Below are positions 61,786-64,000 of a DNA stretch of 64,000 bases, in pieces. Source of the stretch: Ravibacter sp037191015. Lineage in GTDB: Bacteria > Bacteroidota > Bacteroidia > Cytophagales > Spirosomataceae. Under the pieces are notes generated by a model. That model was not told where the DNA came from and did not search any database. It saw only the letters and a list, made by a program, of their open reading frames with translations. The position numbers and the translations under genes are program-made. Every line of letters starts with the position of its first letter. Within the stretch, counting starts at the first letter, position 1. The stretch spans positions 186,001 through 250,000 of the forward strand of contig JBBCKD010000015.1 in assembly GCA_037191015.1 (NCBI GenBank). The letters run 5' to 3'.

Positions 61786-61841
61786 ATCTCTGCGGCTCTG
61801 CGCCTTTGCGAGAGTTTTTATTTCACGCAAAGGCGCAAAGG
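61786..61841. repeat. Dispersed-type inverted repeat GCGCCTTTGCG
   Basis: GCGCCTTTGCG (61800-61810) pairs perfectly with CGCAAAGGCGC (61826-61836) around a 15-nt loop with a T-run, preceded by CTCTGCGGCTCTGC. Near-identical elements are widespread in intergenic DNA of many bacteria. It occupies the 148-bp gap between the dehydrogenase and Tm-1-like genes. Confidence 0.7.
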
Positions 61842-61863
61842 GTAATATTTCATATAATAGATT

Positions 61864-63114
61864 TCAGGCGTCGGGCCAGTCTCTGCCCTGAAGCATTCTT
61901 GTTATTTCCGTTACGGCAGCCTCCGCAAACTCCTGGTCGTTGATATGACAGGGCAGCGTAGTAACCTGTATTTTGCCTGTAAGCTTCTGCTGGATAGTGT
62001 CGAACAGTTTTTTGTCCGACCGTTCGTTGTAAAAGCTGCTGCCCTCCCGGTCGATCTCCGAAACGCCTTTCAGCGGGAGCATCACAGAAACAGGTCCCGT
62101 ACTCTGCAGGAGCTTATCCGACAGCCTGTTGCCAAGCTCCATGTTTTCAGTAAAATTGGTACGCATAAGCGTAACGTCTGGCGACCAGTTATAAAATATC
62201 CTGTCCTGATACCGGTTGGGGATGGTCTCCGGGGCTCCGAAGTTGACCATGTCGAGGCATCCGGGGACTACCAACTGTGGGATACCCGCTTCCGCGGCGG
62301 CGGTGAGCCTGTCGGGACCGGCGCTGCATATTCCCCCGCAAAGATCGTCGGCCAGCTCAGTGGTGGTGATGTCCAGCACCCCGTCGAAATACCGGCCGCG
62401 GATCAGCTCTTCCATTGCCCTGCCTCCGCTTCCGTTGGCATGAAAGGGATAGGCTTCATAACCTTTTTCGGTGAGAAGGCGGGCGCACATATCGACACAT
62501 TTTGTTGTGTTTCCGAACATGCTGATAGCGATCCTCTTTTTGTTTTCGGCGGGTTCAGCCACTTTCCCGGCCATCCCGTCAACAGCCAGCGCAGTCTGCT
62601 TTACGATGGAGGAAATAATGCTGTTTACTCCAGCCACGTCGACGATGGAGGGTACCAGCATAATGTCCCTGATGCCGACAAGATGGGTTACATCTTTAGT
62701 GGCGAGGGTCGAAATACAAACTTTGGGAACTCCGAACGGAACTCCTTCCATTGCCTTAAGGACGATATATGAACCTCCACCGCCGCCCATACCTACGATT
62801 CCGCCGATTTCGGCGTTCCCGGCGGTGAGATCGCGCAGAAGAATGCCGGCCCCCCTGGCCATCAGCTCAATAGCATCATTACGGTTCTGTGCGACTGCAA
62901 TTTCCCCGAGATCACGCCCCGCAAGCGACATTACCTCCCGGTTTTCGTAGCTGACAGGGAACAGGTCGGTCGTACCGAGGATACCTGTATTGATGGTGAT
63001 GACCTTTCTTCCCAGGCTGCGAAGCGCTTCGTACAGGACTGCGAAAACCTCGGCTTTGGTGTCGAAGCAACCGATCATAACTATGCCGGCTGCTTTTTCA
63101 GGAGGGATGTGCAT
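61864..63114 (-). CDS. Tm-1-like ATP-binding domain protein (UPF0261)
   Basis: 416 residues. The N-terminal VMIGCFDTKAEVFAVLYEALR and the glycine-rich GIVGMGGGGGSYIVLKAMEG fit the Tm-1-like family, with a second half (ITTTELADDLCGGICSAGPDRL, PQLVVPGCLDMVNFG). Tm-1 itself inhibits tomato mosaic virus replication, but bacterial homologues are metabolic proteins of unknown reaction, often paired with a PEP-hydrolase-like TIM barrel; no such partner is seen here. It is cytoplasmic. It follows a DUF1080 gene after 44 bp on the same strand. Confidence 0.9.
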   Translation of the reverse strand: MHIPPEKAAGIVMIGCFDTKAEVFAVLYEALRSLGRKVITINTGILGTTDLFPVSYENREVMSLAGRDLGEIAVAQNRNDAIELMARGAGILLRDLTAGNAEIGGIVGMGGGGGSYIVLKAMEGVPFGVPKVCISTLATKDVTHLVGIRDIMLVPSIVDVAGVNSIISSIVKQTALAVDGMAGKVAEPAENKKRIAISMFGNTTKCVDMCARLLTEKGYEAYPFHANGSGGRAMEELIRGRYFDGVLDITTTELADDLCGGICSAGPDRLTAAAEAGIPQLVVPGCLDMVNFGAPETIPNRYQDRIFYNWSPDVTLMRTNFTENMELGNRLSDKLLQSTGPVSVMLPLKGVSEIDREGSSFYNERSDKKLFDTIQQKLTGKIQVTTLPCHINDQEFAEAAVTEITRMLQGRDWPDA

Positions 63115-63158
63115 GAATTTTCTGATAAAATAAGGATGGAATGGTGTGGCTTTAATGT

Positions 63159-63788
63159 TTATTCGGGTAATTCTTCAATCTCAATGTTTTTCAGGAAAAT
63201 CCGGGCATTCCCGCCGCTGTGGATCTGTACGCCGAAAACGCCCTGTTGAGAGATACTATTGTCCTTTTCCAGATAATCGGCTGTTTTGATCCCGTTGATG
63301 TACAACTGGTGGCGGTTTCCCGTGCACCTGATGATGTAGGAGTTCCAGCCGCCGGGGTTAAGAATTTCTTTCAGAGCCCCGATCTCGCCCGATACCAGCT
63401 TTCCCCTGCGGTGCTCATCGTAAATGTCTCCCCAATAGCCGTCGCCGATGTCTGCCTGGTAGCCGATCATATCTTTGTTTTTTACCTCAGACCTGTATTG
63501 GATCCCGCTGTTGATCATACCCGTGGAAGGGTCGCCCGTCAGCTTGAAAAGACATCTGAACTCGAAATTTTTATAGGTTTTTTCAGTGACAAGGTAGCTG
63601 TTCACAGGAACTTTTCCCGAATCGTCACCACCCGTAATGAGATTGTTTTCCACTTTCCAGAGATAAGCATAGGCAGGATCGGAAATTTTCCATCCCCGGA
63701 GCGTATGGCCGTCAAAAAGGGAAACACCCTGAGCGCGGCAAAACGTTGCAAACGTAACAAAAAACACAAAAATTATTGTTTTTCTCAT
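63159..63788 (-). CDS. DUF1080 / 3-keto-disaccharide hydrolase family protein, exported
   Basis: 209 residues. A signal peptide ends at about residue 19 (FATFCRAQ). The fold pattern is GVSLFDGHTLRGWKIS, NFEFRCLFKLTGDPSTGMINSGIQYRS, GYQADIGDGYWGDIYDE and the closing NARIFLKNIEIEEL. The GYQADIGDGYWGDIYDEHRRG segment is a well-conserved variant in Bacteroidota secreted proteins. It probably hydrolyses 3-keto-glycosides in the periplasm. It is the first gene of a minus-strand run with the Tm-1-like and cupredoxin-dehydrogenase genes, suggesting one catabolic unit. The window ends 212 bp upstream, with no further gene visible. Confidence 0.88.
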   Translation of the reverse strand: MRKTIIFVFFVTFATFCRAQGVSLFDGHTLRGWKISDPAYAYLWKVENNLITGGDDSGKVPVNSYLVTEKTYKNFEFRCLFKLTGDPSTGMINSGIQYRSEVKNKDMIGYQADIGDGYWGDIYDEHRRGKLVSGEIGALKEILNPGGWNSYIIRCTGNRHQLYINGIKTADYLEKDNSISQQGVFGVQIHSGGNARIFLKNIEIEELPE

Positions 63789-64000
63789 AGTGTTTCCCGG
63801 TTATTTTAAATAAACGCTACTTTAATATTCGAAATTATTCTATGCTATTTTTCAAATATAGGAGAAAAAGAGAAAGCGCCGGACTCCAGGTTCCGGTAAA
63901 GTGAGGGGGCGTCTCCCGCAGGTTTCGGGACCGCTGTTAATTTATCAGGGATACACATAGGCAGGAACGGTTGTGCGTGTCAAAAACAAAAGTCAATTGT

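Noticed and set aside
61864..63114. Tm-1-like protein as an antiviral defence gene
   Set aside because: The antiviral role is that of the plant protein. Bacterial context here is metabolic, with no defence genes nearby.

Overview
The window is about 50% GC bacterial chromosome, densely packed and read on both strands. It looks like a Bacteroidota chromosome of the Cytophagia/Sphingobacteriia/Chitinophagia type. The evidence is a MurF-alanine racemase fusion, a TonB-dependent receptor with a carboxypeptidase-regulatory-like N-terminus, a DUF4369/TlpA thioredoxin, several DUF1080 and Tat-exported Gfo/Idh/MocA proteins, weak ribosome-binding sites and exact TAnnTTTG promoter elements. No rRNA, tRNA, CRISPR array, insertion sequence or prophage gene was seen. 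Genus and species cannot be assigned from the sequence alone.

Layout: 1-4785 holds a truncated Gfo/Idh/MocA dehydrogenase, then pgmB, a GH65 disaccharide phosphorylase and nadD. 4786-9342 is a minus-strand metal-handling cluster: a small Cys-rich protein, a TonB receptor, an AraC regulator with a fused CxxC metal-binding domain, an exported HMA protein and an NlpE/META lipoprotein. 9550-13667 has a polytopic glycosyltransferase-like protein and an NTF2-like/GNAT/nitrilase operon. 13858-14647 is an AT-richer PadR plus membrane protein pair. 14704-18050 is a probable acyl-CoA-handling operon (DUF2147, SDR, a thioesterase fused to an acyl-CoA-binding domain, DUF4442) facing a TetR gene across a perfect 30-bp-arm palindrome. 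18061-25446 has murF-alr, clpB and an M3 peptidase. 25522-35251 mixes a Uma2 nuclease-like protein, two transporters, DUF805, a 594-residue protein of unknown function, a Tat-exported Gfo/Idh/MocA protein, a BamA/TamA-like protein and proC. 35332-47156 is mostly housekeeping: TlpA-like, gatB, gatC, TauE/SafE, TPR, etfBA, an omega-amidase-like nitrilase, def, DUF1080, tex and terC. 47239-56180 carries a lipoprotein and a complete heavy-metal RND efflux operon (tolC-type, cusB-type, czcA-type) with its own response regulator and sensor kinase upstream. 56290-63788 has a PolX-like protein, an RluA-type pseudouridine synthase, a cupredoxin-fused PVC-type dehydrogenase, a Tm-1-like protein and a second DUF1080 protein.

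Working together: the metal cluster and the RND/two-component set probably form opposite arms of transition-metal (likely copper-type) handling. The dehydrogenase and DUF1080 genes fit oxidation and cleavage of sugars via 3-keto intermediates. pgmB and the GH65 enzyme would turn a disaccharide into glucose and glucose-6-phosphate. The strongest candidate for an undescribed system is the TetR/palindrome/acyl-CoA operon at 14704-18050.

Intergenic regions carry heptamer-based and hairpin repeats of several families, probably dispersed elements of this genome. All family assignments are by reading motifs; no database search was run.
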